Shown here piece by piece: positions 35,407 to 42,863 of a stretch of DNA of 64,000 bases. Positions within the stretch are counted from its first letter, which is position 1, and each line of letters begins with the position of its first letter. The translations under genes were made by a program, and so were the position numbers. The DNA comes from Rhodococcus erythropolis NBRC 15567 (GTDB lineage Bacteria > Actinomycetota > Actinomycetes > Mycobacteriales > Mycobacteriaceae), in assembly GCF_001552595.1 (NCBI RefSeq), contig NZ_BCRM01000001.1, positions 558,001 to 622,000 on the forward strand, read 5' to 3'. The notes under the pieces are model-generated. The model had not been told where the DNA came from and ran no database searches. It was given only the letters and a program-made list of their open reading frames with translations.

Positions 35407-36360
35407 TCAGTGCCAGCGGTGGTCGGCAACGGCAGTTCGCGGACCGAACTTGGGTTTGACGGCTTGGCCGCTGACCTGCAGAAGCCTCACGGCACGGTAT
35501 CGATGCGGTTGGAGGGGAGCGAGGTACTGCACCATCTGGGCGTCGTCGATCGGTTCACCCAGGAGCGACCAGCCGACGACCGCAGCGAGGTGGTAGTCGC
35601 CGACCGAGAGTGCGTCCGAATCGCCGAAGGCGCGCTGAGCCACTTCCGCGGCAGTCCAGATCCCGACGCCGGGCACCGCTCGCAATCGTTTGGTCGCTTC
35701 GGCCCGGGGGAACGATGACGCCTGCTCGAGGCGGTCGGCGACCCGAGCGCACTGAACGATCGTCTTGGATCTCGCGGGATCGACATTTGCGCGATGAAAC
35801 TCCCACGACGGCATTCGTCGCCATTGGTCCGCGGTGAGTGGAACTCGCATTCCGTCGGGCGCGGGGCCGGGTGGGCGCTCCCCGAATTTGGTCAGCAGCC
35901 GGCGCCATGCGGCAAACGCGTCGATGCCGTGGACGCGTTGCTCGAGGATCGCGGGAACGAGGGCTTCCATGACGCGTCCGGTGCGGCCGATGCGCAGATG
36001 AGGGAAGCGTCGATGAGCTTCGGCGAGCTTGGGATGCTCGGGCGCAAAATCTTCGGCCTCGTCGTCGAGACCGAGCAGAGCTTCGGCGCCGGTCAGAAAT
36101 TCCGTGGCGCCGGGACCCCAGGCCTGTACCCGGACCGTATGGCGATCCGACTGCGTGATGCGGTAGGTCACAGGACCCGAAAGTTGGCGGGAAACTCGCC
36201 AGATCGCTCCGTCGGCTGACCGTCGTTGTGCGGGGTCGCCGGGTCCGCGCTGATGCGGGCTGAGCGTCAGCGCGGCATCGAGCGGTCGCTGAGAAGTCAC
36301 CGTGACTTCGTCGACCGGAGATAGCGGCGTCATCGAGGTCAGCGTATCGCCACCGTCCAT
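35407..36360 (-). CDS. DNA-3-methyladenine glycosylase (AlkA-like, HhH-GPD)
   Basis: This is a 317-residue base-excision glycosylase. The helix-hairpin-helix LRAVPGVGIWTAAE is followed by SDALSVGDYHLA, in which the Asp is the catalytic residue of the HhH-GPD superfamily. The N-terminal half is the AlkA-type beta domain (RVSRQLSGPVTYRITQ and what follows). It should excise alkylated purines. The start at 36360 has GGAGG directly abutting the ATG, so the true start may be a few codons further in. It is divergent from the RNase H gene. Confidence 0.87.
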   Translation of the reverse strand: MDGGDTLTSMTPLSPVDEVTVTSQRPLDAALTLSPHQRGPGDPAQRRSADGAIWRVSRQLSGPVTYRITQSDRHTVRVQAWGPGATEFLTGAEALLGLDDEAEDFAPEHPKLAEAHRRFPHLRIGRTGRVMEALVPAILEQRVHGIDAFAAWRRLLTKFGERPPGPAPDGMRVPLTADQWRRMPSWEFHRANVDPARSKTIVQCARVADRLEQASSFPRAEATKRLRAVPGVGIWTAAEVAQRAFGDSDALSVGDYHLAAVVGWSLLGEPIDDAQMVQYLAPLQPHRYRAVRLLQVSGQAVKPKFGPRTAVADHRWH

Positions 36361-36405
36361 CCTCCGTTAAGGCGTGTGTCGGTGGCGCAACGTATTGTCC
36401 GAGCC

Positions 36406-36957
36406 ATGATCATCGTGAGCACCGACGGATCCTGTCTGCGAAACCCCGGCGGGGCTATCGGCTGGGCGTGGGTCAATCACGAGGGTCCGAGCATGTCCGG
36501 CGGAGAAGCGTCCGGCACCAATCAGATTGCCGAGTTGCGTGCGCTCTTCGAGGCCGTCGTCGCCCATCCCGGTGCTGATCCTCTGCTCATCGAATCCGAC
36601 TCGCAGTACGCCATCAAGTGCGCGTCGGAATGGCTGCCGAGTTGGAAGCGCAAGGGCTGGAAGACCGCGAGCGGCGGGGCGGTCAAGAACCTGGAACTGG
36701 TGCAGAGCATCGACCGAGCCATCACCGATCGAGTCGGTCCGGTGCGCTTTCGTTGGGTGCGCGGGCACGTCGGCAACCACTACAACGAAATGGCAGACAA
36801 GCTGGCCGGCGAAGCCGCACGCGCCATCGTCTCGGGGGACATCGCATCGGTCCCGCTTGCTGCCCCGGTGAAGAAGGAACCGACCGCCGTGAACTCCCCT
36901 TACAAGGAGAAGTCCACGACGGCCGAAGAACCGGCAGATCTGTTCACACTTTTCTGA
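36406..36957 (+). CDS. rnhA: Ribonuclease HI with C-terminal extension
   Basis: This is a 183-residue protein. The metal-binding acidic residues are D7 (VSTDGSC), E43 (QIAELRA), D65 (IESDSQ) and D131 (EMADKLA), with H121 in the mobile loop (RGHVGNH). It cleaves the RNA strand of RNA-DNA hybrids. The ATG at 36406 fits the family start (MIIVSTDGSC). The C-terminal 35-40 residues (VPLAAPVKKEPTAVNSPYKE and on) are a polar tail ending in ADLFTLF, beyond the usual fold; a short hydrophobic C-terminal peptide could bind a partner. Confidence 0.93.
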   Translation: MIIVSTDGSCLRNPGGAIGWAWVNHEGPSMSGGEASGTNQIAELRALFEAVVAHPGADPLLIESDSQYAIKCASEWLPSWKRKGWKTASGGAVKNLELVQSIDRAITDRVGPVRFRWVRGHVGNHYNEMADKLAGEAARAIVSGDIASVPLAAPVKKEPTAVNSPYKEKSTTAEEPADLFTLF

Positions 36958-36962
36958 GCGGT

Positions 36963-37961
36963 TCAGAAACCGTCGGCAACCTGAACCAGTGCCCGGCCGG
37001 TGTACTTGCCTTCGCGTACCTGATCGATCACCGAGACGACGTCACGGACGGCAACGAGGTTCGTGATCTCCTTCAGATGACGTGGGGCCAAGTCGGAGCC
37101 CAGACGGCCCCACAGCGCGCGACGGGGTTCGATCGGCATCAATACCGAGTCCATGCCCAGCAGTGAGACTCCGCGGAGAATGAACGGCAGCACGGTCGTA
37201 GGCAGCGCGGCGCCGCCGGTCAATCCGCTGGCGGCCACAACACCGCCGTAGTTGATCGTGCTCAGAACGTGAGCGAGGGTCTTTCCACCGACGCAGTCGA
37301 CGGCCGCCGCCCACTGAGATTTTCCGAGCGGGCGAGGCTTGGCGTCGGGATCTTCGGGGAGCCGGCCGATCACCGAAGACGCACCGAGTGACGTCAGAAG
37401 GTCTGCCGCGCCTGGCTTACCGCTGGAGGCGACCACGTCGAAGCCTGCGCTTGCCAGAAGGTCGACGCTGACGGTGCCGACTCCGCCGCTCGCGCCCGTC
37501 ACCAGGACGGGACCGTCGGCGGGCTTCACTCCGCTGGCCAGAATGGCTTGGACGCTCATGGCTGCGGTGAATCCTGCCGTGCCGATCGCAGCAGCGTCGG
37601 CGGTGGAAATGCCGTCGAGCTTCACGACCCACTCGGCAGGCAAACGGGCGATCTCGGCGTAGCCGCCGTTGCGGGCGGTCCCGATCTCGTAGCCATGTGC
37701 GACGACCTTGTCTCCCGGGGCGAATGCGTCGGACTCGGAGGCAATGACCTCGCCGGCGACGTCGATGCCGGGGACGATCGGGTACTCGCGAACCACCCCG
37801 CCTTTCGGCGTGACCGCGAGCGCGTCCTTGTAGTTGACGCTCGAATACTCGACGCGAATGGTGACCTCACCTGCCGGGAGGAAGGATTCGTCGACGGTTT
37901 CGGGGGCGAAGTCGATGGTGCCGTCGCTTTCGCGGGCGACCCAGGCGTTGAAAGTAGTCAT
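36963..37961 (-). CDS. Zinc-free medium-chain oxidoreductase (YhdH/AcuI, acrylyl-CoA reductase type)
   Basis: This is a 332-residue MDR protein with an N-terminal GroES-like domain (VEYSSVNYKDALAVTPKGGVVREYPIVPGIDVAG) and the NADPH Rossmann motif VTGASGGVGTVSVDLLASAGFDVVASSGK. No zinc-ligand pattern is seen. The SSVNYKD segment is typical of the YhdH/AcuI branch, which reduces acrylyl-CoA or quinone-like enones. It is convergent with rnhA, 5 bp apart. A REP-like hairpin and a tandem repeat lie upstream of its start. Confidence 0.9.
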   Translation of the reverse strand: MTTFNAWVARESDGTIDFAPETVDESFLPAGEVTIRVEYSSVNYKDALAVTPKGGVVREYPIVPGIDVAGEVIASESDAFAPGDKVVAHGYEIGTARNGGYAEIARLPAEWVVKLDGISTADAAAIGTAGFTAAMSVQAILASGVKPADGPVLVTGASGGVGTVSVDLLASAGFDVVASSGKPGAADLLTSLGASSVIGRLPEDPDAKPRPLGKSQWAAAVDCVGGKTLAHVLSTINYGGVVAASGLTGGAALPTTVLPFILRGVSLLGMDSVLMPIEPRRALWGRLGSDLAPRHLKEITNLVAVRDVVSVIDQVREGKYTGRALVQVADGF

Positions 37962-37984
37962 GGGTCGAACATAAAGGCCTTCGG

Positions 37985-38032
37985 CCCTGTGCGCCTTTCC
38001 GGTAGTGCGAACTACCGGAAAGGCGCACAGGG
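37985..38032. repeat. REP-like hairpin, copy A
   Basis: A 22-bp perfect inverted repeat (37985-38006 with 38011-38032, loop GCGA) begins CCTGTGCGCCTTT and is preceded by a GGCC-TTC-GGCC mini-hairpin. The same outer sequence (GTGCGCC...GGCGCAC) and mini-hairpin recur at 49284-49337, and a relative lies at 45844-45887. It sits between the quinone oxidoreductase start and the OYE stop. Confidence 0.75.
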
Positions 38033-38075
38033 GCGGAGCCCCTAGATCAACACAGGGGCGGAGCCCCTAGATCAA
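38026..38075. repeat. Perfect 25-bp tandem duplication carrying a stop codon and mini-hairpin
   Basis: Bases 38026-38050 and 38051-38075 are identical. Each unit holds a GGGGC-GGA-GCCCC hairpin. The second copy includes the stop codon of the OYE gene (TAG, read on the minus strand), so the gene's 3' end plus terminator-like hairpin has been duplicated. Confidence 0.85.
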
Positions 38076-39200
38076 GCTGCCCTCATGCACCGCTCGATCG
38101 AAGGCCGGCAGCGGACTACCGTCGCGCAGGGTTGTCGCCAATGCCGGATCGGCGAGGTGGAGACGGCCGATCGCGATCAGATCGAACTCTCCACTGCCGA
38201 TGCGCTCCTCGAGCTGTGGGATGTTGTCGACGACAGGGGCGACGCCTTCGATACGGCTGTCCCGCAGCGACTTTCCGATACCGACGCTGCCGACGGCCAT
38301 CGTGACGGCGCCGGTCAATTTTTTCGCCCAGCCGGCCAGCGAGAGATCGCTGCCTTCGAAGGCGGGGACGTCGAAGCGCCTGATGCTGGCATCGAGAACG
38401 TCGACTCCGGCGTCGACCAGCGCGCCCAGGATGACGCCCAACTCCTCGGGGGTCTCCGCGATCTTCGCGGTGAAATCCTGCTGCTTGTGCTGCGAGAAAC
38501 GATAGATGATCGGCAGATCCGGTCCGATGGCCGCGCGGATCGCAGCGACGACGGCGGCCGGGAACTTGGTTCGACGCTCCAGGTCGCCGCCCCACGCGTC
38601 GTCGCGCTGGTTGGTGCCCTCCCAGAAGAAGGAATCGAGGAGGTAGCCGTGACCGCCGTGGATCGCGATACCGTCGAAGCCGAGTTCGACGGCGTGCTTC
38701 GCGCTACGGACATACGCGTCGATGACGTCCTGGATGTCTTGCTCGGTCATCGCTTCGGTGCTCGCCTGCGCGCGTTCGACGTAGGCCGCGGAGTACGAGG
38801 TGACGCCGAGCGGACCCCACTCGCCCGAGGGACGCATCGGCTTGAGCGAAGGGTCCATCTGCGTCATCGCGCCCCACAGAGGCCCGACGTGCCAGAGCTG
38901 AGGCACGATCTTGCCGCCAGCAGCGTGCACGTCGTCGACTACCTTGCGCCATCCGGCCTGAGCAGCGGGAGTGTGGAGGTTGGGGACGTTGGCGTGGTCG
39001 ACAGCAGTCTCGTGATCGATCGCGACGCCTTCGGTGACGATCAGTCCGGTACCGCCCTCGGCGCGTCGGCGGTAATAGTCGGCGACGTCGCGGCCAGGCA
39101 CGCCCTCGATGGAGTACGTGCGCGTCATCGGCGACATGACTATGCGGTTGGACAATTCGAGCGAACGGATGCGGAGCGGTTGAAACAGCGGGTTGGTCAC
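38067..39200 (-). CDS. NADH:flavin oxidoreductase (old yellow enzyme family)
   Basis: This is a 377-residue FMN TIM-barrel reductase: LFQPLRIRSLELSNRIVMSPMTR at the N-terminus, the substrate-contacting segment IAIHGGHGYLLDSFFW, NQRDDAWGGDLERRTKF, and a late FMN-binding MAVGSVGIGK. The family reduces activated C=C bonds of enones and enoyl-CoAs; some members act on steroids. It starts at a GTG only 4 bp after the stop of the BaiE-like gene at 39205, so the two are translationally coupled and likely share a pathway. With a dehydratase partner, a natural pairing is removal of a hydroxyl followed by reduction of the new double bond. Confidence 0.9.
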   Translation of the reverse strand: MTNPLFQPLRIRSLELSNRIVMSPMTRTYSIEGVPGRDVADYYRRRAEGGTGLIVTEGVAIDHETAVDHANVPNLHTPAAQAGWRKVVDDVHAAGGKIVPQLWHVGPLWGAMTQMDPSLKPMRPSGEWGPLGVTSYSAAYVERAQASTEAMTEQDIQDVIDAYVRSAKHAVELGFDGIAIHGGHGYLLDSFFWEGTNQRDDAWGGDLERRTKFPAAVVAAIRAAIGPDLPIIYRFSQHKQQDFTAKIAETPEELGVILGALVDAGVDVLDASIRRFDVPAFEGSDLSLAGWAKKLTGAVTMAVGSVGIGKSLRDSRIEGVAPVVDNIPQLEERIGSGEFDLIAIGRLHLADPALATTLRDGSPLPAFDRAVHEGSLI

Positions 39201-39204
39201 TTCG

Positions 39205-39732
39205 TCACAGCGCTTTCATGAATCGGAAGAATCCGGGGTCCTGGTCGACACGGAGCCGGGTGAGGGTTCGGTAGCTGATCAGCCACTTGCCGTCTTCTTT
39301 GCGGTATTCCTCGTGGTAGTGGCCGTAGCCGTGCAGGTGTAGTTCTTTCTCGCCGTCGTTCCACCACAGCATGTCTTCCATCGCCCAGATACCGGTTGCG
39401 GTGGTGGGTGAGGTCAGCACGATTTCGGGAGTGTGTGCGTGGTGCGCCGTGGTGAGGGGGATGTCGCCGTCGAGCATGTTCCGAATTGCCGCGGTGAGTT
39501 TGTCGATGCCCACTACCTGGTTCGAGGTGTCACCGGTCTTGGGTTGCTTGTCTGTCGGGAGTCCGCCCCACGTCTCGCTGACGACGTCTGCGGTGTGCAG
39601 GGTTGGGTAGACGTGCCACTGCTTGGTGTCCATGCAGCGTAGGCGCGCGGCGAAGACACGTTTGATTTCCTCGATTGCGAGCAGTTCCTCGACGGCACTG
39701 ATCGATCCCACTTCGGACTCGGCCTGAGACAT
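39205..39732 (-). CDS. SnoaL-fold dehydratase resembling bile-acid 7-dehydratase BaiE
   Basis: This is a 175-residue NTF2/SnoaL-fold protein. The helix LLAIEEIKRVFAARLRCMD ends with an Asp at the position of the BaiE catalytic Asp. The strand HHAHTPEIVLTSPTTATGIW carries His residues matching the BaiE HxxHTPEI segment, and the end of YRKEDGKWLISYRTLTRLR carries an Arg at the BaiE Arg position. From memory of BaiE these three regions align without difficulty over the whole length. It therefore probably eliminates water from a hydroxylated steroid-like substrate. It is coupled to the OYE gene downstream. General SnoaL hydrolase or isomerase roles remain possible. Confidence 0.8.
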   Translation of the reverse strand: MSQAESEVGSISAVEELLAIEEIKRVFAARLRCMDTKQWHVYPTLHTADVVSETWGGLPTDKQPKTGDTSNQVVGIDKLTAAIRNMLDGDIPLTTAHHAHTPEIVLTSPTTATGIWAMEDMLWWNDGEKELHLHGYGHYHEEYRKEDGKWLISYRTLTRLRVDQDPGFFRFMKAL

Positions 39733-39857
39733 TCAACCTCCAACGGTGATCGGCAAGATGGGTTCACATTCGGGTGCTCAGCGCGGGCCGTCAACGACCT
39801 GTCCCGGTGAGCGCGACGGCACTCGGTATGGTCGAGCGAACGAAAGGGGTGTCAGAC

Positions 39858-40763
39858 GTGTGTACCGAAGAGGTCCCATCGACCGGACCGGAGGAGATCG
39901 CCGAGGTTCGGGCTTTCTGGCGCGAGTTGGGTGTTCCTGGCGTGATCGACGTCCATACCCATTTCATGCCGAAGAGCGTCATGGACAAGGTGTGGGGCTA
40001 CTTCGATTCAGCGGGACCGATGATCGGTCGACCATGGCCGATCGCGTACCGACTTGCCGAGGAGGAGCGGGTACACCGTCTCCGCGAGTTCGGTGTCCGG
40101 GCTTTCACGTCGATGATCTACCCGCACAAGCACGCGATGGCCGAGTGGCTCAATCAGTGGGCCGTCGAATTTGCCGCGCAAACACCTGATTGCCTGCACA
40201 CGGCCACGTTCTACCCCGAGGAGTCGGCGGCGTCGTACGTCGGAAAGGCTCTGGAGTCGGGCGCGCGAATCTTCAAGTCCCACATCCAGGTCGGAAACTA
40301 CGACCCGAACGACCCTCTGCTCGACAAGGTCTGGGGTCAGCTCGAGGACTCCGAGACGCCCATCGTGATTCACTGTGGATCGGGACCGGCGCCGGGGGAG
40401 TACACGGGACCCGATCGCATTGCTTCGCTGCTCGCACGGTACCCGCGCCTGTCGTTGATCGTCGCCCACATGGGGATGCCCGAGTACAGCGAATTCCTCG
40501 ATCTGGCAGAGGCTTACGGCAACGTCCGCCTGGATACGACCATGGCGTTCACCGATTTCACGGAAGAGCAGTGCGCCTTCCCGAAGGCAGACGTTTCAAG
40601 GCTCGTCGACATGCAGGACCGGATTCTGTTCGGTAGCGACTTCCCGAACATTCCGTACCCGTATCTCACAGCCTTGCAAGCGGTTACGCGCTTCGATCTC
40701 GGAGACGAATGGCTGCGAGCCGTCGTGCACGACAACGCTGCGAAACTCTTCTCGGTGAGCTGA
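39858..40763 (+). CDS. Amidohydrolase family 2 (ACMSD-like) metal-dependent hydrolase
   Basis: This is a 301-residue TIM-barrel amidohydrolase: the HxH metal motif in VIDVHTHFMP (H33, H35), later His residues in FKSHIQ, IVIHCGSG and LIVAHMGMPE, and the metal Asp in ILFGSDFPNIPY. The family hydrolyses, decarboxylates or opens small carbonyl compounds. The GTG at 39858 has AAAGGGG upstream; GTGs and ATGs further upstream extend the frame to 39774 but lack homology-like sequence. It is divergent from the BaiE-like/OYE pair with 125 bp between them and convergent with the SDR at 40785. Confidence 0.85.
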   Translation: MCTEEVPSTGPEEIAEVRAFWRELGVPGVIDVHTHFMPKSVMDKVWGYFDSAGPMIGRPWPIAYRLAEEERVHRLREFGVRAFTSMIYPHKHAMAEWLNQWAVEFAAQTPDCLHTATFYPEESAASYVGKALESGARIFKSHIQVGNYDPNDPLLDKVWGQLEDSETPIVIHCGSGPAPGEYTGPDRIASLLARYPRLSLIVAHMGMPEYSEFLDLAEAYGNVRLDTTMAFTDFTEEQCAFPKADVSRLVDMQDRILFGSDFPNIPYPYLTALQAVTRFDLGDEWLRAVVHDNAAKLFSVS

Positions 40764-40776
40764 GCCCACCGAGAAG
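40748..40776. terminator. Hairpin at the convergent amidohydrolase/SDR junction
   Basis: CTTCTCGGTG (40748-40757) pairs perfectly with CACCGAGAAG (40767-40776) around a 9-nt loop that contains the amidohydrolase stop codon. The convergent position and the T-rich bases after it suit a terminator. Confidence 0.65.
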
Positions 40777-40784
40777 TATTTCGC

Positions 40785-41528
40785 TCAGCGCAATTTGATG
40801 CTGCCGCCGTCGGCCATCAACGTCTGTCCGGTCATGTACTTGGAATCCTCGCTCGCCAGGAATACCACGACGGGAGCGATGTCGGTTTCGGGATCACCGA
40901 TGCGTCCGAGAGGTACCTTGGCAACCGATGCGGCTGCGCGCTCGGGGAAGGCTTCCTGCCACTTGACGACGCCTTCGGTGGCGGCGAACGGGCAGACCAC
41001 GTTGACCCGAATGCCTTCCGGCGCCCACTCGTTGGCGACGACGCGCGTCAGGCCTCGCACAGCTTCCTTGGCCGCAGCGTAGGACGTCTGGGTGGGCATT
41101 CCGTCCAAACCTGAACCCGATGCGAAGTTGACGACCGAACCCTTGGTCTTCGCGAGTTCGTCGTGGCACGCCTGCATGAGGTGGACAACGGGGTAGAAAC
41201 CGGTGTTGAAGGACAGGTCGAACATGTCCTGCGTGGTTTCGAGCAACGGAGCCTGACGGGACGCGTGAGCGTTGTTCACCAGGATGTCGAGCTTGCCGAA
41301 AGCCTCGAGCGCGGCGTCACGGATCTGCTCGGCCGAACCGGCGGCAGCAAGGTCGACGTTCAGGAACTTGCCGGAGCCGGCCAGTTCTTGTTCGAGGGCC
41401 TGGCCCTGCTCGTCGTTGATGTCGACGAACAGGACCTTCGCGCCTTCACGGGCGAAGACTCGGGTGATAGCGCGACCGATTCCACCGGCGCCGCCGGTGA
41501 CGATCGCTACCTTGCCGTTCAACCTCAT
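40785..41528 (-). CDS. Short-chain dehydrogenase/reductase
   Basis: This is a 247-residue classical SDR with TGGAGGIGRAI at the N-terminus, DINDEQGQ after beta-2 (Asp favours NAD), NNAH in place of NNAG, and the catalytic FASGSGLDGMPTQTSYAAAKEAV. GAGGAGCG precedes the ATG by about 8 bp. It lies 27 bp after the ChsB1-like SDR on the same strand and is probably co-transcribed with it. A hydroxysteroid or 3-hydroxyacyl-CoA dehydrogenase role is inferred from context only. Confidence 0.9.
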   Translation of the reverse strand: MRLNGKVAIVTGGAGGIGRAITRVFAREGAKVLFVDINDEQGQALEQELAGSGKFLNVDLAAAGSAEQIRDAALEAFGKLDILVNNAHASRQAPLLETTQDMFDLSFNTGFYPVVHLMQACHDELAKTKGSVVNFASGSGLDGMPTQTSYAAAKEAVRGLTRVVANEWAPEGIRVNVVCPFAATEGVVKWQEAFPERAAASVAKVPLGRIGDPETDIAPVVVFLASEDSKYMTGQTLMADGGSIKLR

Positions 41529-41555
41529 GAAAACGCTCCTCTTCGTAAGTGCTGC

Positions 41556-42494
41556 TTAAACTGTTGCGGTCTCGTCGACTGCAAGTGCGATCTTTTCGAG
41601 GCCGGCGATGCTGTAGGCAGCGTAGGTCTCGTACGGCCCACGGCCGGAGAAGTAAGACGAGAGCTGGCCACCGAGTTCTTCGACGGTGAACGCGGATCCG
41701 GCTGCGTCGAAACGGTTCTCGACCTTGGGTGCTTCCATCAACGCCACCATCTTGCCGTAGACGACGAAGACCTGTCCGTTGATCTCGTCGGAATCGGGGG
41801 ATGCGAGGTAGCTGACCAGGGTCGCGACGCGCTCGGGTGCAAGCGGATCGAGGCCGACGACGCCGGTGTTGTTCTCGCCGAAGGCTTCTGCCGTCATGGC
41901 GGTGCGGGCACGGGGGCAGATCGCGTTCGTGCGGACGCCGTAGCGGGAGAGACCTGCTGCGCTCGAGAGCGTCAGAGCGGTGATGCCGGCCTTGGCTGCC
42001 GAGTAGTTGGGCTGTCCGGCGCTGCCGAAGAGGAAGGCCTCGGAAGAGGTGTTGATGATGCGGCCGTAGACCGGTGCGTCGGCTGCCTTGCTGGCTGCGC
42101 GCCAGTGGACTGCGGCTGCGTGCGAGGTGGCGGCGTGGCCCTTGAGGTGCACGCGGATGACGTCGTCCCAATCGGATTCGGTCAGGTTGAAGATCATCTT
42201 GTCGCGCAGGATGCCTGCATTGTTGACGAGGATGTCGAAGGATCCGAAGTTCTTGACAGCCTCTTCGATGATGCGCCCGCCGAGCGACCAGTCGGAGACG
42301 TCGCCGGTGATGGCGAGTGCCTGTCCACCTGCGGCCTTGATCTCGTCGACCACGTCGTTGGCCGCTGCACCCATGTCGTTGACGATGACGGCTGCACCGG
42401 CAGCCGCGAGTCCGAGTGCTTCGGCGCGACCCAGGCCGGCGCCGGCGCCGGTGACGGCGGCAACTTTGCCTTCCAAGCTCAGTGATTGCGTCAT
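41556..42494 (-). CDS. 3-hydroxyacyl-CoA dehydrogenase, SDR of the ChsB1/HSD17B4 type
   Basis: This is a 312-residue SDR with VTGAGAGLGRAEALGLAAAGAAVIVNDMG, FNLTESDWDDVIRVHLKGH, GRIINTSSEAFLFGSAGQPNYSAAK (Ser, Tyr, Lys), and the extended C-terminus INGQVFVVYGKMVALMEAP. This wording follows the mycobacterial ChsB1 (Rv3502c) pattern, a dehydrogenase for steroid side-chain 3-hydroxyacyl-CoA esters. GGAGC precedes the ATG at 42494. It is divergent from the FadD19-like ligase, and a KstR-like motif lies 40-58 bp upstream. The predicted role is oxidation of a steroid or other bulky side-chain 3-hydroxyacyl-CoA. Confidence 0.88.
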   Translation of the reverse strand: MTQSLSLEGKVAAVTGAGAGLGRAEALGLAAAGAAVIVNDMGAAANDVVDEIKAAGGQALAITGDVSDWSLGGRIIEEAVKNFGSFDILVNNAGILRDKMIFNLTESDWDDVIRVHLKGHAATSHAAAVHWRAASKAADAPVYGRIINTSSEAFLFGSAGQPNYSAAKAGITALTLSSAAGLSRYGVRTNAICPRARTAMTAEAFGENNTGVVGLDPLAPERVATLVSYLASPDSDEINGQVFVVYGKMVALMEAPKVENRFDAAGSAFTVEELGGQLSSYFSGRGPYETYAAYSIAGLEKIALAVDETATV

Positions 42495-42863
42495 GTCGTG
42501 CTCCTTCGATCCGGTCTGCCGGGTAGGTACAGAAAAATTAGTATTCATTCTAATTTGAAGTCGAGAGTTCGGCAGTCTTTCCGAAAAAATCATTCGAGCG
42601 AAATCAGAATTAGTTCTAGTTTTGAGCAGAAGTTTGACCAACTGAGGGGCAGTCTCACTCAGCGGGAGCGGTGATCTGGGTCACGAGCGCTGCATGCCAC
42701 CTTGGGTCGACGCGGCGATCCCACCGCGTACGCGTTTGCGTCACCACCGATCCGCTCAGTTCTCGGCCGCATTCGTCGGCTCCAGGGTCGGATAGTTCTC
42801 ACCGAAAACGCAGTACGGTCGGCCCCGAATTCACCGGGCCGGACATCAAGGAAGGCACCAGCA
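42495..42863. promoter_or_regulatory. Divergent promoter region with two copies of a 19-bp motif
   Basis: This 369-bp gap is markedly AT-rich from about 42530 to 42640, unlike its surroundings, and holds no convincing gene. TAGAATGAATACTAATTTT (minus strand, 42534-42552) and CAGAATTAGTTCTAGTTTT (plus strand, 42605-42623) match at 14 of 19 positions. A third copy lies before the IclR gene at 47398-47416. The core AGAAT-N2-RTTCT resembles the KstR operator (AGAAC-N2-GTTCT). Confidence 0.55.

Noticed and set aside
41163-42485. Rightward frame of 440 codons opposite two SDR genes
   Set aside because: Antisense shadow; no domain and wrong composition, while both SDRs are complete.
42486-42674. 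Possible 62-residue small gene in the ChsB1/FadD19 promoter gap
   Set aside because: No ribosome-binding site, starts inside the SDR gene, and covers the AT-rich regulatory motifs.
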